NCBI GenBank assembly: GCA_000611775.1
Contig: KK106983.1
Span: forward strand, 3,747,072 to 3,811,071
Length of the DNA stretch: 64,000 nt
DNA from: Umbilicaria muhlenbergii
Taxonomy: Eukaryota; Ascomycota; Lecanoromycetes; Umbilicariales; Umbilicariaceae
Direction: 5' to 3'
In this document: positions 37,301 through 49,130 of the stretch, piece after piece
Layout: each line of letters starts with the position of its first letter
How positions within the stretch are numbered: position 1 is the stretch's first letter
Notes under the pieces: generated by a model
Databases searched by the model: none
Seen by the model: the letters and a program-made list of their open reading frames with translations, nothing else
Told to the model about the DNA's origin: nothing
Made by a program: the position numbers and the translations under genes

Positions 37301-37722
37301 GGGTTGCAGACGACAGGGCTGTAATGTTCTGGGGATGCGGTCTACGAGGGTTTAGTCTCGAGTTGATGAGGATAGGATAGGGAAGTAGGGTGAGATGGGG
37401 AATTACGTAGTATTAGGTTAGTATCTTGCTTCGATCCATCTAACGGTTTCATGGCAACCGCCGCTTTAGTGTAGTGCTTCTCCTCGCTGTTTCTTCCACC
37501 GTCGTGACTATGTGCGGACGGATGGGGGGTGGAGGAGGTTAGTCAACTCTTTCTACGCTGATTATCAATTCCTCCATGCCTCGGCTCGGAAAGTTTGTAA
37601 AGAGGCACTTGGACTACTAGGGAGCGCTACTGGCAGTTGGAACTTGTATAGTATGTACGACTTCTGTCGTCGCCTCTGGGGTGAGAGTGGGAGATTGATG
37701 CACCGCGGCTGGAAGAGTAAAA

Positions 37723-39901
37723 TTATATGAGAGAGAGGCTTTGTTGGCTGGTGTCGTACTCGTTGGATGAGGTTTGCTCATATGACGTCGCGTATGATTG
37801 GTCGTAGGATGCCTCGTAGGACTGCTCATAGGACGTTTCTTCGGTTTGGTCGTAGGAAAGCTCGGTTTGGTCGGTTTGGTCGTAGGAGGTTTGGTCGTAG
37901 GAGGTTTGGTCGTAATTGAGGGACTGGTCGTAGGTATCTGTCTCTGCGTAGGCGGTCGTTTGGTCGTAGGTGTCGGTTTCGGCGTAGGTGTTTGCTTGGT
38001 TGTAGACGTCCGTTTCGTTGTAGACGTCCGTTTCATTGTAGATGTTTGTCTCGTTGTAGATGTCTGTATCGTTGTAGACGTTTGTCTCACTGTAGATGTC
38101 GTTTTCGCTGTACGAAAGGTCAGGATTCTTCTAATCAAATTTAGAAAGGGCGAGGCATGAGTGGAAGAGGGTTTGGATTGCTGTAGGGTTTCAGAGAATA
38201 AGAAGACAGCTACAAAGGAGAGGTTTCAGAGACTCTCCGATAGAGAGATTTTCGTAGCTTAGGGAGGCATAGAGGAGTTTGAGGAGTAGAACGGAATTCA
38301 TTACCTCTCCACATTTACTCTTTCTTCTTCATAGACTTCTGCCTCGTTGTAGACGTCCCTCTTGTCGTAGATATTGGTCTGGTCGTAGACATCCACCTCG
38401 TTGCGAATATTGGTCTGGTCGTAGACGTTGGTCTGGTTGTAAACATCGGTCTCGGCGTAAACATTAGACTGGTTGCAGATTTCGGTCTCGTTATATACAT
38501 TCGTTGTCGAGTCATGCAAGGCAAGACCCCGAGTCGCATCTACCAGGCCCGAGGTCGCATAATCACCCTCATCAACCACGTAGGTTTGATCATATTCGTA
38601 GTTCCGCGTCTGTATACAGTTAGTGTGTTGCCATCAAATATCTATAGCACATCCGTATCGCTTACCTGGTAACTGGTGTCATACTCCGTCACGTTATAAA
38701 CATTGGTTTGGTTGTACACATCCACCTCTGTCTGATCATACACTGTAGTGTTGATCTCTCGACTCGTATCAAAGGTTGCAACCGGAGCTGGACCGCCGAA
38801 TCCTTGTGTTGCGCCATAAATTGCAACTGGAGCCCCTACAGCAGCAACCGCAATTGGGGCTGCACGAACAGCTCCCGCAGGATAGTTACTTTGCTGTACT
38901 GTTTCAGTGTAGACGACCTGCTGGGGCTGTGACGGGACGTATTCGACCCATTGGCCGGTACGGAGGTCGCGGTATGACTGTTGTGTCGCGTTCTGCTGGA
39001 CTACAGTACGAGACACAGTGACAGGCTCACCGCGTGCACCCGACACAGGTGCAGCTGCAGGTCGTGCGAGAGCAGCAGGGGCAGCAGATCTTGCGGCAGC
39101 TCCAAGTGCTGCAAAAAGTCCGGGTTTAGCTGCAGCTTTTGTCGGGGCTGGCGCAGGCTTGTATCCTAGCTGGTCTATTTTCTTCGTAATGAGTGGGGCC
39201 GCTGCGCCTATGATCATACCAAGGGCGCCCATTGTGCCTCCTGCAGCCAATCCTCGTGACGTAGTTGGACCTTGTGTGCCCGGTGGTGGGCCTTGTGTAG
39301 CGCCTTGGCCCGGTCCACCTGCTCCTGGTGGTAGTGGTGCCCTGACAGCGCCTGAAGGTGGTCCGCCTGGACCTGGAGGGGGTGGGCCTCTTGCAGCAGT
39401 TGCTGGCGGACCTCCCGCAGCTGGCGGAAGTGAGCCTCTCGCAGTGCCAGGTGGAGGCGGGCCTCCCGCGCCTGGCGGTGGGCCTCTTACGGCACCTGGC
39501 GGGGGTGGGCCTCGAGCTCCTGGTGGTAGAGGACCTCTCGCGATGCCTGGTGCAGGCGGTCCCCTTGCAACCCCAGGTGGGAATGGGCCTCCCGAGCTTG
39601 GCGGAGGTGGACCTCTCGCAACACCCGGTGGAGGTGGACCCCTCGCAAGGCCTGGCGGAGGCGGTCCTCTCGGACCTGGTGGAGGCGGCCCCTTCATAAG
39701 GTTTGTCGGAGCACCTGGCGGTAAAGCTCGGCCAGCGGTTGGAGGTGGCATTTCGGCAGCGTTAGCAGGTGGTGGTCTCGCAGGAGCTGGCGGTGAGGCT
39801 CCAGTCGGATTTGTCGGAGCTGCTTTTAGTCCATGAGCAGGGGCTCCGGGAGTATGGACAACTGGGGCACTGGCAGCAGTAGCAGCCGCCGCGGCCGACA
39901 T
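37723..39901 (-). CDS. Low-complexity protein with PPPPG and VYN[EQ]T hexad repeats
   Basis: Three exons, 39901-38666, 38609-38305 and 38107-37723, join in frame to 641 residues. After an Ala-rich start (MSAAAAATAASAPV) residues of about 70-230 are degenerate PPPPGxARG-type repeats. A short middle segment (MGALGMIIGAAAPLITKKIDQLGYKP) and RDLRTGQWVEYVPSQPQQVVY look less biased. The C-terminal 240 residues are Tyr/Asn/Gln/Thr-rich: ten hexads of the form [TN][DN][VI]Y[ND][EQ] in exon 2, ten more in exon 3, then YDQT-type units to the end. Many units contain an N-E-T or N-Q-T glycosylation sequon, yet no signal peptide is seen. No family is recognised; a phase-separating, fibrous or wall protein is possible. 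The start at 39901 is chosen over 39997 because the sequence between is unlike the rest. Confidence 0.7.
37760..38500. repeat. Coding minisatellite, 18-nt period
   Basis: Two arrays of diverged 18-nt units coding for Tyr-containing hexapeptides, at about 37930-38107 and 38320-38500, separated by a 197-nt intron. Shorter 12-15 nt units (coding TSYDQ) follow at about 37760-37930. Confidence 0.85.
39300..39715. repeat. Coding minisatellite, Pro/Gly-rich
   Basis: Diverged repeats of about 24-30 nt coding for PPPPGxARG-like units on the minus strand, within exon 1 of the low-complexity gene. Confidence 0.85.
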
Positions 39902-40622
39902 CGTTGAAGCTAAGTCGACGAGATGTGAGGTTAGATGCGTTTTAGGTCTTGTGTGTTGGGGAACAAGGCTGGAGGGGGTGAGAGCGCTCTTTATCAATCG
40001 ACGCGACGAGCTAGAGCTCAGCTCTATTGAAAGGCCACCGGACCTGATTAGCAGGCCAGGTAGTCTTTGCAGAGTGCCTCCATGTTCAGTTCGAGACGAG
40101 CTGAAGGATTCATCTTGAAGGATCGGCCGGCGATTGGTTCGAGCTCAGCCTCCAAAACGCCTCCAACAACAAGTTTGTGCGCATGTGAGGATCGAGAGCG
40201 GCCTCGATTCGGTTGCTGTTGTATCTGCAGTGCTGCACGCTCGAGACTGGATTATTGCCCAACCTTGCGTTGCGGCACGTCGATGCCGCCGAAAGCTTGA
40301 CTTGGCGGGCCTGAAATGGCAGCTCCAAGCTCTCGGTTTGACCGCTGATTGGGGCCTTTCCTGCACCAATGCGGCACGCCAATAAGCTCTACATTGGTGG
40401 CTCAGCTTGTGCAACGGGGACAACTGTTGTCAGTCATAGTACCTGCCGCCAGCGATGCTCATTTGATCGATGCTCCAAAGCCCGAAGACGAGCTGTGAGT
40501 AATAAGGTAGATTTCTGCCTATATAGAATGGTATGGACCAGATATGTAAATATTCACACCATATCACTACAGCAGCCCCAACGCCAACGCTAAATCGCGA
40601 TCAAAAAATTCAAATAAGCCCA
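39902..40622. other. Intergenic: promoter of the repeat protein
   Basis: 721 nt between the start of the low-complexity gene and the stop of the rhodopsin-MFS gene (both minus). It should hold the promoter of the former. No coding signal was seen. Confidence 0.5.
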
Positions 40623-43299
40623 TCATGACCGTCTCTCATGTCCATTTCCCTCCACATGTCCTACAGTCGGAATATCCGAGTTTATGCGCTTATTCGTGGA
40701 TGGGCCGAACATATTCGACACTCGATCCAGACTCCAACGCCGATCCTGTACTCGATGGATCGGGTCGACTTGTGCCTTCGCCGCGGGTACAATAACCAGG
40801 TAAGCAGGGAAGACCGACCCGAAAGCGAAGACTGCTACCACGACACAAAACGCGTATTGTAGTCCTCTGCTGTTCGAGATGGGACTCATGATGGCAGGGC
40901 CTATCATGCCACCCGATATCGCTGCCGTCAAGAGAGCAGAACCGGTCTTGGTGTGCTTGCCTAGGCCGCGGATCGAGATGGCGTAGATCAGGGGGAAGGT
41001 GCCGGACTCGAAGAGCATGATCAGGATAACCATGGCGATGCCCGCATTTCCCGAGAGGCTCATGGCCAGAGCAGAACTGACGATCAGCCCGAGGTAGAGG
41101 AACATGAGAACCAAGCTCGGGCTTATGAAATAGCATGCAAATGCGGATATGAACCGACCGACCGCAAAGAATGTGCGTCCTATGGTCAGGTAGTCAAAGG
41201 GCACAATGGCAGGACGTGGCTGAACCTGCAGAATGTATACTTGAAAATTGCTCACTACTGATTCCTGGCCGCCAACATAGCAGAATTGCGAGAAGATACC
41301 CAGCGCCAAAGTCACGTAGATGACCGGACAGCCAAGAACTTCCTTTGAATTGGTAGTTTCCCTTCGTTCTGCCAGTATCGCCAAGTCCTCGTCCGATGCT
41401 TCTGGGATATGAGCATAATAAAAAGCAATGGCTAGAACGACGTCGAAGATTGCAATACCCAGATATGCCCATTGTACACTGACAAGAGACGGCGCATCAG
41501 ATACGTTCCTGAAAAGAACTTTCCGGGCCAGTAGCGGCGAGAGCACACTGCCTATAGCTTGTACACCTTGCGAGGCGTTCAAACGAACTTCGGCATACTG
41601 CGGGGGACCGCAAATAGTGACGAAGAGGTTGCAAGCTATTTCCAAGGTAGCCAAACCAAGACCGACGATGAAGTTGGAGATAAGGAATGCCGGGAACGAA
41701 GTTAGGACGGCAGATGGCCAGAAAACAAGCGTACCGCAGCCGTAGATACATAGCCCGAGGACAAAACATGGTTTGAATCCCCATTTCTTGAGAACGAATC
41801 CGCCATAAGCGAGTGGCGCAACGAAGTATCCAGCATAATAGGCAGAGTGCAAACCAAGCGACTGCGTAGTAGTCAGGTTTACGATCAACTGGAATTGGCT
41901 ATTGAGCACACTGAGAAGGCCGTAGGCGAATCCCCAGAGGAAGAACAAAACCGTAACGAGAACCAAGGGGAAGAACGACTTGCTGTTGCTCATGTGCAAC
42001 ATACTCTTTGGCCTGTTGATGTCCACAAAGTCGAAGAAGGCCGTACTTCCTGTTCGGACGGTGGCCACAGTCGGTGATCTAGTCACCGGATCGGCCGTTT
42101 CAGGGATGGTGATAAACTCCAACATGTTCATTTCATTAGCACTTGAGCCTGGGCCTGTATCCATGGGTGGGTTGCCAGAAGTGGCTCGAGGGTCTTTCTC
42201 GACCGTCGGATCAGAACGAGGACCATCGCTGCCTCTGCTGCTAACGTAAGTGCGGTCATAAGTGTCGTATGTTTCGTTGACGTCCCGGAGCATGCTAGGA
42301 AGGATCCTCGAGACCAGCGGCTTCAATGCAGGTACGCAAGCGCACATGATTCCAACGTGTACCTCGATAGCAGACCACATGAACGACAGGGATGCATACC
42401 ACGAGAAGTCTCCTGGCTGGGATACCCGTGATTCGGGGGTGTTTTTTTGTCCAAGCTCATCACCAAGCTCTTGTAGGCGCACCAGAGACGCTGATTGTAG
42501 ATATGCAATCCGGACCACATCGACAACCGCTACGAAAACCCCAAAGCTGAAGGTGATGATTAAGATGATCTTTTGCTTTCGTGGTAGCCGCAAGCTCGTC
42601 AGAATAGGCATGGGCAGTACCAGGATTGCAAGGTCGGTAATGATATTAACAGGGGCAGATGACAGGTATAGAGTAACGATATCGGTGCATATCGCGTTTG
42701 TTGGTGACGGGTCTTGAAAGACAGCCGCGATGGGTCTACATGGGAAGATGTTGACAAAGGTCAATGCTAACCCAGCTACATTGACCACAACGATGGTAGC
42801 GATGGTTAAGCCCCGGAACACTTTATGACTCTTCGATAAGGTAAGGTAAAAGATGAGGATGGACGTCTTCGTAGCCATCAAGACGGGGTTCTGTGTCTGT
42901 TAGCTTATGCTCAAGGCACTATCAGTGAAGGGACCACGCACGTAGAGAACCGAGAACCCGTATTCTGATTTCTTGAGTCCCGAATGCCATTCAGGCTTGA
43001 CATCGACTTCGTGCCGGCCCAGTCCTACGTGCGTGCCCCAACAGATCGAAAAGGAGAAGCCAAAAGCAATGAGCTGATTATCCACGTCAGTATGCCTGCA
43101 TGCTGGAGCCACCTCTCTGCGCAGTCCAACATACCCAAGCCAGCACGATAAAGTAATCGTCCCAAGATATCTTTCTGACAATGCCGATGCGAGAGATGAG
43201 GCGCAGGGAAACGACGGCCGTGGAGGCAGCAAGCAGTGCGATCGTGACCGCAAGCACGACCGGGCCCCGGTTTTGCATGGACTCGATGGAGTCCGCCAT
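40623..43299 (-). CDS. Fusion protein: rhodopsin-like domain plus MFS (fucose-permease-type) transporter
   Basis: Exons 43299-43135, 43073-42942 and 42890-40623 (introns 61 and 51 nt) give 854 residues. Residues of about 1-300 are a complete fungal rhodopsin-like domain: SLRLISRI after helix 1, WDDYFIVLAW, NPVLMATKTSILIFYL, IFPCRPIAAVF, and a last helix EVHVGIMCACVPALKPLVSRI. A roughly 100-residue Ser/Asp/Pro linker follows. From about residue 405 (FFPLVLVTVLFFLWGFAYGLL) there is a 12-helix MFS of the sugar/fucose-permease group, with NSQFQLIVNLT, YYAGYFVAP and RLNASQGVQAIGSVLSP. The linker and both junctions lie in the third exon with no stop, so the fusion is not an artefact of joining exons. 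Possibly a sensor-transporter (inference). Confidence 0.9.
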
Positions 43300-44874
43300 A
43301 GCTATCGTGGGTAGTTCCGACTGATCTGACTTTGGAGACTCCAGATGACCGTGAAATCCATGGTCCAGGCTGCGGTATCCTCACAACAAGTGCATCGGGC
43401 GGTATCCGGACGTAAGGATCGCGGCCACACTGCAATGGCGATGTCGATACCGGGGCCAGGCGGAGACTCCCAGAGGACTGGAAGCGTTCCGGAACGGAGA
43501 TGGTCTTCTAGAGAGCCTTTAGATGAAGATGGAAGACGAAGAAGACGGCATGGGGATGGATGGGACGGGGTGCACATGGTTGAGGCAAAAAGTACCGGAC
43601 TGTCGCTTGAGATAGACTTTTGGCTGAACTACGTAGGCTGGAGTGGGGAGAGTGGGGAGACTTGGCTGATCTGGTGTGGCGGGAATAACTTCTCGCCTCC
43701 TCCACCAATATCGTCGCACCATATGACTCGGCTTTCCTGTACTCGACTCGACTTGACTCGGCCTCGACTCGACCTTACTCGACATGGCAGCTGGCGTTCT
43801 GGCTAACATACAACCATACCGATACAAGTAGTATTTTACTACCACGCGGCAACAGGATGGGTGACATGAAATGATCAGCCGCCTCCAGGCCCCCGGGAAT
43901 CTCACCGAGCTTATGTTGGTCTGCCTTTCTGCCTTTTACCATTCTGCTCATGATCATTAGTCCGTGATAGGAGTATTAAAGATATATGCGAGGATGGTTC
44001 CGTTATCTGTATCAGTTCGCGCGTTGCCGACCGTGGCTTCGGGATGCTCTAAAAAGTACAAGAACCTGACGATTTATGCCGAAGTGCCGCAGAAGATCAC
44101 GATTTACAGAATATTCATGATGTGCCAGGGTCGGTTGTTTCTATCCCACCACAACTCACCACCTAACCAAATGGACTCAGGGGCACGTAGGCTGTACAAC
44201 GTATAGTCATGGTGGTGAGCAAGCGTATCCAGCCATGTGCCTCCAGAGGACTAGAGTACCATTTTTGGAGAGACGAAAAGCTGCCACTAACACTATGGAA
44301 CTCAATCGCGCTCGAGAAATCTCGTGGAACAATGAAAACAGAGAAGGAAGTTCTGGGATGAGATTTGGAGAGAGTCTTGAGCGACAAAGGTTCCCTAGGG
44401 CTACTAACCACTGCAGATGTCCAACTGCCGGACCAGCAATTTGCGGACGCTGAAGCTGTTCCCAAATTGTACGGTCACTTCATTCTAGCGTCAAGCAGCT
44501 TGGCACAATTCCGAGGTCGATTCCAAAAAAATTGTGGTGCTGCGGAATACTTTATTACTAACCGTCCGTGATCTAACTTTTCGTCTCGACAAAGGCAAAG
44601 CGAGCCATATTTATTCCCGTGAAGCTTCAAGGCAGGGATGCATAAGGCGCGGGCAGCGGGTTCCACGGCCCACGCCGCTGTGCAGAGGCCAATGGGTGAC
44701 CATTGGGCCAGGAGTAAATACCTTACTCTTCCCATCGCTGGTATCTCCCTCTGGCTTCGAGAAGCCCATGTTTGCCTGCTCCCCCGGATCCTACAAAGCG
44801 CTGCCTCAGAAGCCTCAATTGCACAAGCAAGAGCTCTGTCATATACTCCGTGAAAGGCTGCATTGATAGCTAAC
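43300..44874. other. 1.6-kb divergent promoter region and spacer
   Basis: Between the divergent fusion gene and the SDR at 44875, so it carries both promoters. Contains a short ACTCG-type repeat at 43724-43783. No gene supported. Confidence 0.5.
43724..43783. repeat. Imperfect ACTCG/GACTC short repeats
   Basis: Eight or so copies of a GACTCG-like core within 60 nt (ATGACTCGG, ACTCGACTCGACTTGACTCG and relatives), upstream of the fusion gene. Confidence 0.75.
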
Positions 44875-45991
44875 ATGGCCGCTGCTCTTGCCCCCGGCTT
44901 GCTCTACAGCCAACTCTTTGTCACACCTCCTGTTCCCACAAAGGACTTTAGCGGCAAACTTGTCATAGTCACCGGCTCCAACACCGGACTTGGCCTCGAA
45001 GCCGCCCGCCACTTTGTCCGCCTCAATGCCGAAAAGGTCATCCTGGCCGTGAGGTCACCAGAGAAGGGGGAGGCCGCCAAAACGTCCATTGAGAAAAGCA
45101 CAAAACGTCATGGGGTGGTCGAGGTATGGAGGCTCGACATGGGCAGCTATGCCTCGGTGAAGGAATTTGCGAAGAGAGCAGAGACGCTCAAGAGGATAGA
45201 TGTGCTCTTGCTGAATGCGGGAGTGTCGTTATCGACCTACGAAATTTACGAGGACAACGAAGCTACCATCACCATCAATGTCGTCAGCACATTACTCCTC
45301 GCTCTATTACTCGTACCTAAACTACGAGAAACCGCATCCAAATACACGACCGTCCCGCATATTTCAATCGTCAGCTCAGAGCTCCACTACCTCGCCACTT
45401 TCAAAGAGAAGGACAGCAAAAACATCATCCAGGCCCTTAACGAAAACCACGATCTGGCCGAAAGGTATACAATCCATTTCCTCCCCAAACCCCGGCCCTC
45501 CCGCTCGTTTTCTTCCGCGATCTAAGACCCGGCGCTCTCGCAGATACCCCGTCTCCAAACTCCTCCAATGCTTCTTCCTCCGCTCCATCGCCCCCAAAAT
45601 AAACCCCCCGTCCAAACCAAAAATCATCTTCAACTGCCTCACCCCGGGCTACTGCTACTCCGACATCACCCGCGACTATGTCGCCTGGCGCGCCGCCGTC
45701 ATTTCTATCACCCGCTTCATGCTGGCCCGCTCCACAGAGGTCGGGAGTAGGTGTTTGGTGCATGCTGCGGAAGCGGGGGAGGAGACACATGGGATGTTTT
45801 TGGGGAGTTGTAGGATTATGGAGTATGTCTTGTCTGTGTGAGTGGAGGGATTATTGGAACGCTAACGGGGTGAGCATAGGTATTCGCCATTCGTGCGAAG
45901 CGCTGAAGGTGCGATGGTGCAGGAGAAGGTGTTTGCGGAGTTGTCGAGTATGTTGGAGAAGATCCAGCCGGGGATAATGGGCTTGATATAG
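44875..45991 (+). CDS. Short-chain dehydrogenase, retinol-dehydrogenase-like
   Basis: Exons 44875-45464, 45544-45822 and 45880-45991 (introns 79 and 57 nt) give 326 residues. Classical SDR motifs: TGSNTGLG at 33-40, NAG in LLLNAGVS at 114-116, the catalytic Ser in IVSSELH (167-168) and YPVSK at 198-202, which is split by the first intron. The pattern matches the fungal RDH/WW-oxidoreductase-like group that oxidises or reduces small hydrophobic alcohols and ketones with NADP(H); the substrate is not predictable. The start at 44875 is the first ATG in the frame (44863 is not an ATG) and sits directly before the usual leader. Confidence 0.92.
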
Positions 45992-48900
45992 GGGTTTGGG
46001 TTTGGGATCTGGTTCTGTAGATATATTTCTGGATTATCTTTTGGTGGGATTTTTGTAAGTTTTCGGTTTTAATATATGTCGATCACATCAACGGCCGAGG
46101 TCGCCGTTTGTTTGAATTCATACCGCGAATTCCTATTCCGATTCATCAGATAACCTGTTCTCGACGACATCCGCCTGGTTAAGCACACGGCCTGCTATCA
46201 TGAGTCGTATGTGCTGACTCTCAAGTCTCTCCGGGAGTTGGGTCCTTCCCTGTGGTCGGGGAATGAACAGTGCGGGAGGCATGGAGTCGGTATTACGTGA
46301 CTAGGAGTATCTCTAGGTCCTGCTGTGGGTGGATTTGAAAACCTTGCGAGACCCATTTGGAATGGTTTCGGTCGTAAACCGGGCGAGTGTGTGTGGAGGG
46401 GCAGTGGGGTCAAGACTAGACGGAGGGATAGCGAAACTGGGACGCCAGGGATGGTCAATGCTAATTATCACGCGAACTTGAGGATCACTGGTTCTGCGGT
46501 GAATTGCTCGTCTCGGTTGTCAAGCGTGTAGGGCGGGATCAGTGCTTCGGAAGAGCAGAGGCCAGTTTCACGGCCTTGCTGGACTTCTTGGCTAGGGGGG
46601 GCATAAAGCACGAGAAGGAGCGGACGTAAGGGTGCCGAGGCCACTTTTTGACCCCCGTATGTCGTACAGGCCGTACAGTAGTAGCGGCGGTGCACATGCA
46701 GAATGGGGTCAGCTCCTTGCCCCCGGTTGCCCGCTGCCCGCCTGCATGAAGGAGCCGGAAAACCAGGGTCCATGTAGAGTGCTCTTGCAGAACCGAGCTG
46801 TCAAATTTCTGCGTGTCATGGATTTACTCGTAGACATAGAAACAAGGTGATTTATTGGCGTCCGCAAGGGGGTATGAAAAGCCATCATCTCCAACAAATG
46901 TCATCATAGCGTTTTCAATGCCCCTTTTCTCCCTTCTTCCGCTGTGGTAAGGTAAGGTACACGTATTGTTGAATTTGGTCAAGGTACAAGTACCGTGGAC
47001 ATGGGTTGTCCGTGCGGGTACGGCAATGGCGCCGAGGCCCTGGATAACGCCACATCACACGCTAAGATATCTTATTTCCGACCGCAGTTGAGAGGTCACA
47101 ATCAGGCTTCAAACACATGTCCAGCATCGCTCGCGGTCTCGCTCACCGTCTCATCACAGTCAAACTGTATGCTCAGCGGTCCATCCTCGTGGGCCAAGTC
47201 TCATCTCTGTTCCAGGCATTGACATCGAAATTCAAAATGGCAAAACACTTTTACGAGTTCACAAACCATCCCATAATTTGACAGGGTTTGCGCCTAGTCT
47301 GAACTCACAGACAGATAAACATGCTGTACCTTACTGTATGGGGTGTAGTCCGGAGAAATTTTACTGTTCCAAGGAGCAAGGACCTTGCATCCTGACGCCC
47401 TCCACCGCGCACACAGCATCTTGCGCTCTGAGTGATAGCTAGCCCCTCCACTTGCATCAGGAGTACTGGGTATGGATTATTAGATGCGTGGAGTTCTCCG
47501 GACGAACACCATGCTGGCCATGTTTCTTCCGTTCCGTGGTCCTTTGCCGTCCACTTTTGCTACGCCTTATCTCTCGAGACACACATGGACTTCCCTGCCT
47601 TCTCTTGTGTTACGCTATTCCACTATTCCGAAGTTGATGGTGGGTAGAGCAAGCATTATTGATTCAGCATAGCATCTTTCCTCTTTTGAGCAATTCTTGA
47701 AGCATTTACGTATGGTAAATCCAGTGCAGGGTGCCCTTTTCTGGCAAGGTGCCCTTACTGTTTAGTGCTTCAGACGATTTGGGACGGTAAGAGGACGGCA
47801 CCGTTGGGCCGAGGATGGCTACGCCACTTGATGTGATCCACCTCTGCTGCCGAGAGTGTCGTGCAGACTTGAAGCGGAGGGAGAAAGACTGCCTGTGCAG
47901 CGCCTCATGCATGTGGGTTTGGGCACGCCTGCCACGATTCCAGAGTCGGGACTGACACATGGTTCCTTTCAAAACTGACCTCCGTGGGTACCCAAACGTT
48001 ACTTCGGACCTCGTGGCTGCCATACGAGAAGAACTGTGACAACCGGTGGACAAAACCTAGAAACCCATGAAACGATGACGATTTTCTTATGCTTGTCAAG
48101 TTGCTTGGTTCGCCAAATCAAGCAGACCCAGCCTCACGCGAAGGAGGCTTGGTTGCGGACCTTTCCGTGCCCCTCTCGGTTGACTCGGCGCACCAAGACT
48201 CAGTGGCCAAGTCATAGCACTTCACACAAATGACTTTGGAACCAGGTCCATGGGGCACCGCGCATGAGCGCACCTTGATTTGAGCCAGGAGTTCAATGGT
48301 CAAAATTCTGGGACCATTACTGTGTAAAGACGCAGGAGCCATGGACCCGATACCACGTATGGTAAGGCATGATGCTCTGGGGCCATAGCCTTTTTGTCTC
48401 CTTAAGCCTCGACGATCGAGGAACCTCGGCAGGATTTGAAAATCTTGAGACGTTGGTGGGGACGACGCGTGAGACCGTTATGAAGATGAGCAACATCAAA
48501 CCACAGGGTTTCCCACTTTGTTCCCACCCAAGTCTGACCACACAAAGGAAACACTTCGATAGCACATAGCCTATTGCGACAGATGCAGTCAATCTGGTTC
48601 AGGCTGCTACGGGAAGAGGAAGATGTGACGAGACCGTACAGATCTAAGTTCAGATAGTGTTTTCCTACACACTTAGCAAAGGAACTCTCCCGTGAACCAT
48701 AAAGTGCCTAAAATTGCCTGGGCCCAGAGCTTACGAAGGGATCGACTTTTCACTCCCAAGGAAAATCATGCACAATGGAAGATAGATGAACTTTATGCTC
48801 AGACTGGAGGCGGGTTGCCCAGCCTGGGATAAGTCCTGTGTCGCCGCCACGGCGTCCATCATCGTGTCTTTCGAACAGGGGGATTTTGTGGTCATTGCTA

Positions 48901-49130
48901 GTACCCTGGGGAATCGAGGGAGAATCCACTTTCTCGACCTTGTATCCCAGTATTCGACCGCATGGTCCGGACCGACTTCTGAGGGATTTGCAACTCCTTC
49001 ATGCTCCTTGCTACGACCTCTACAACTACTAATATCGAATCCTCCTCAAGCCTTCAACTCTCGTCTCTCCGTCTATCGGCGTCTTTATTCCTTCGTCGTT
49101 GTCATTCGAACAGTTCTGAGCATTGCCAGC
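45992..49130. other. 3.1-kb gene-free stretch
   Basis: The longest spacer in the window. I found short frames only, none with family motifs, plausible splice chains or codon bias like the neighbours. The last part (48786-49130) is open in the frame of the next gene but lacks motifs and probably holds its promoter and 5' UTR. Confidence 0.45.

Larger units (their letters stand above)
36219..37722. other. 1.5-kb spacer: short repeats and G-rich tract
   Basis: Holds three 20-22 nt repeats at 36302-36363, a GTGC microsatellite at 36582-36610, and a long G-rich tract on the plus strand (about 37000-37300) with many runs of three to eight G. It lies between the 3' ends of two convergent genes, so it is probably terminator and UTR sequence. 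No gene is supported. Confidence 0.5.

Noticed and set aside
37617-38138. 173-codon Thr/Lys-rich minus frame (TSTTKRT repeats)
   Set aside because: It is the other frame of the VYN[EQ]T array and does not join to exons 1 or 2.
39018-39836. 272-codon Gly/Pro-rich plus-strand frame
   Set aside because: Antisense to the PPPPG repeats; it is a mirror of the repeat bias, while the minus strand has spliced, in-frame exons.
48786-49130. N-terminal extension of the second rhodopsin-domain gene
   Set aside because: Open frame but without family similarity; the ATG at 49131 matches the usual start.
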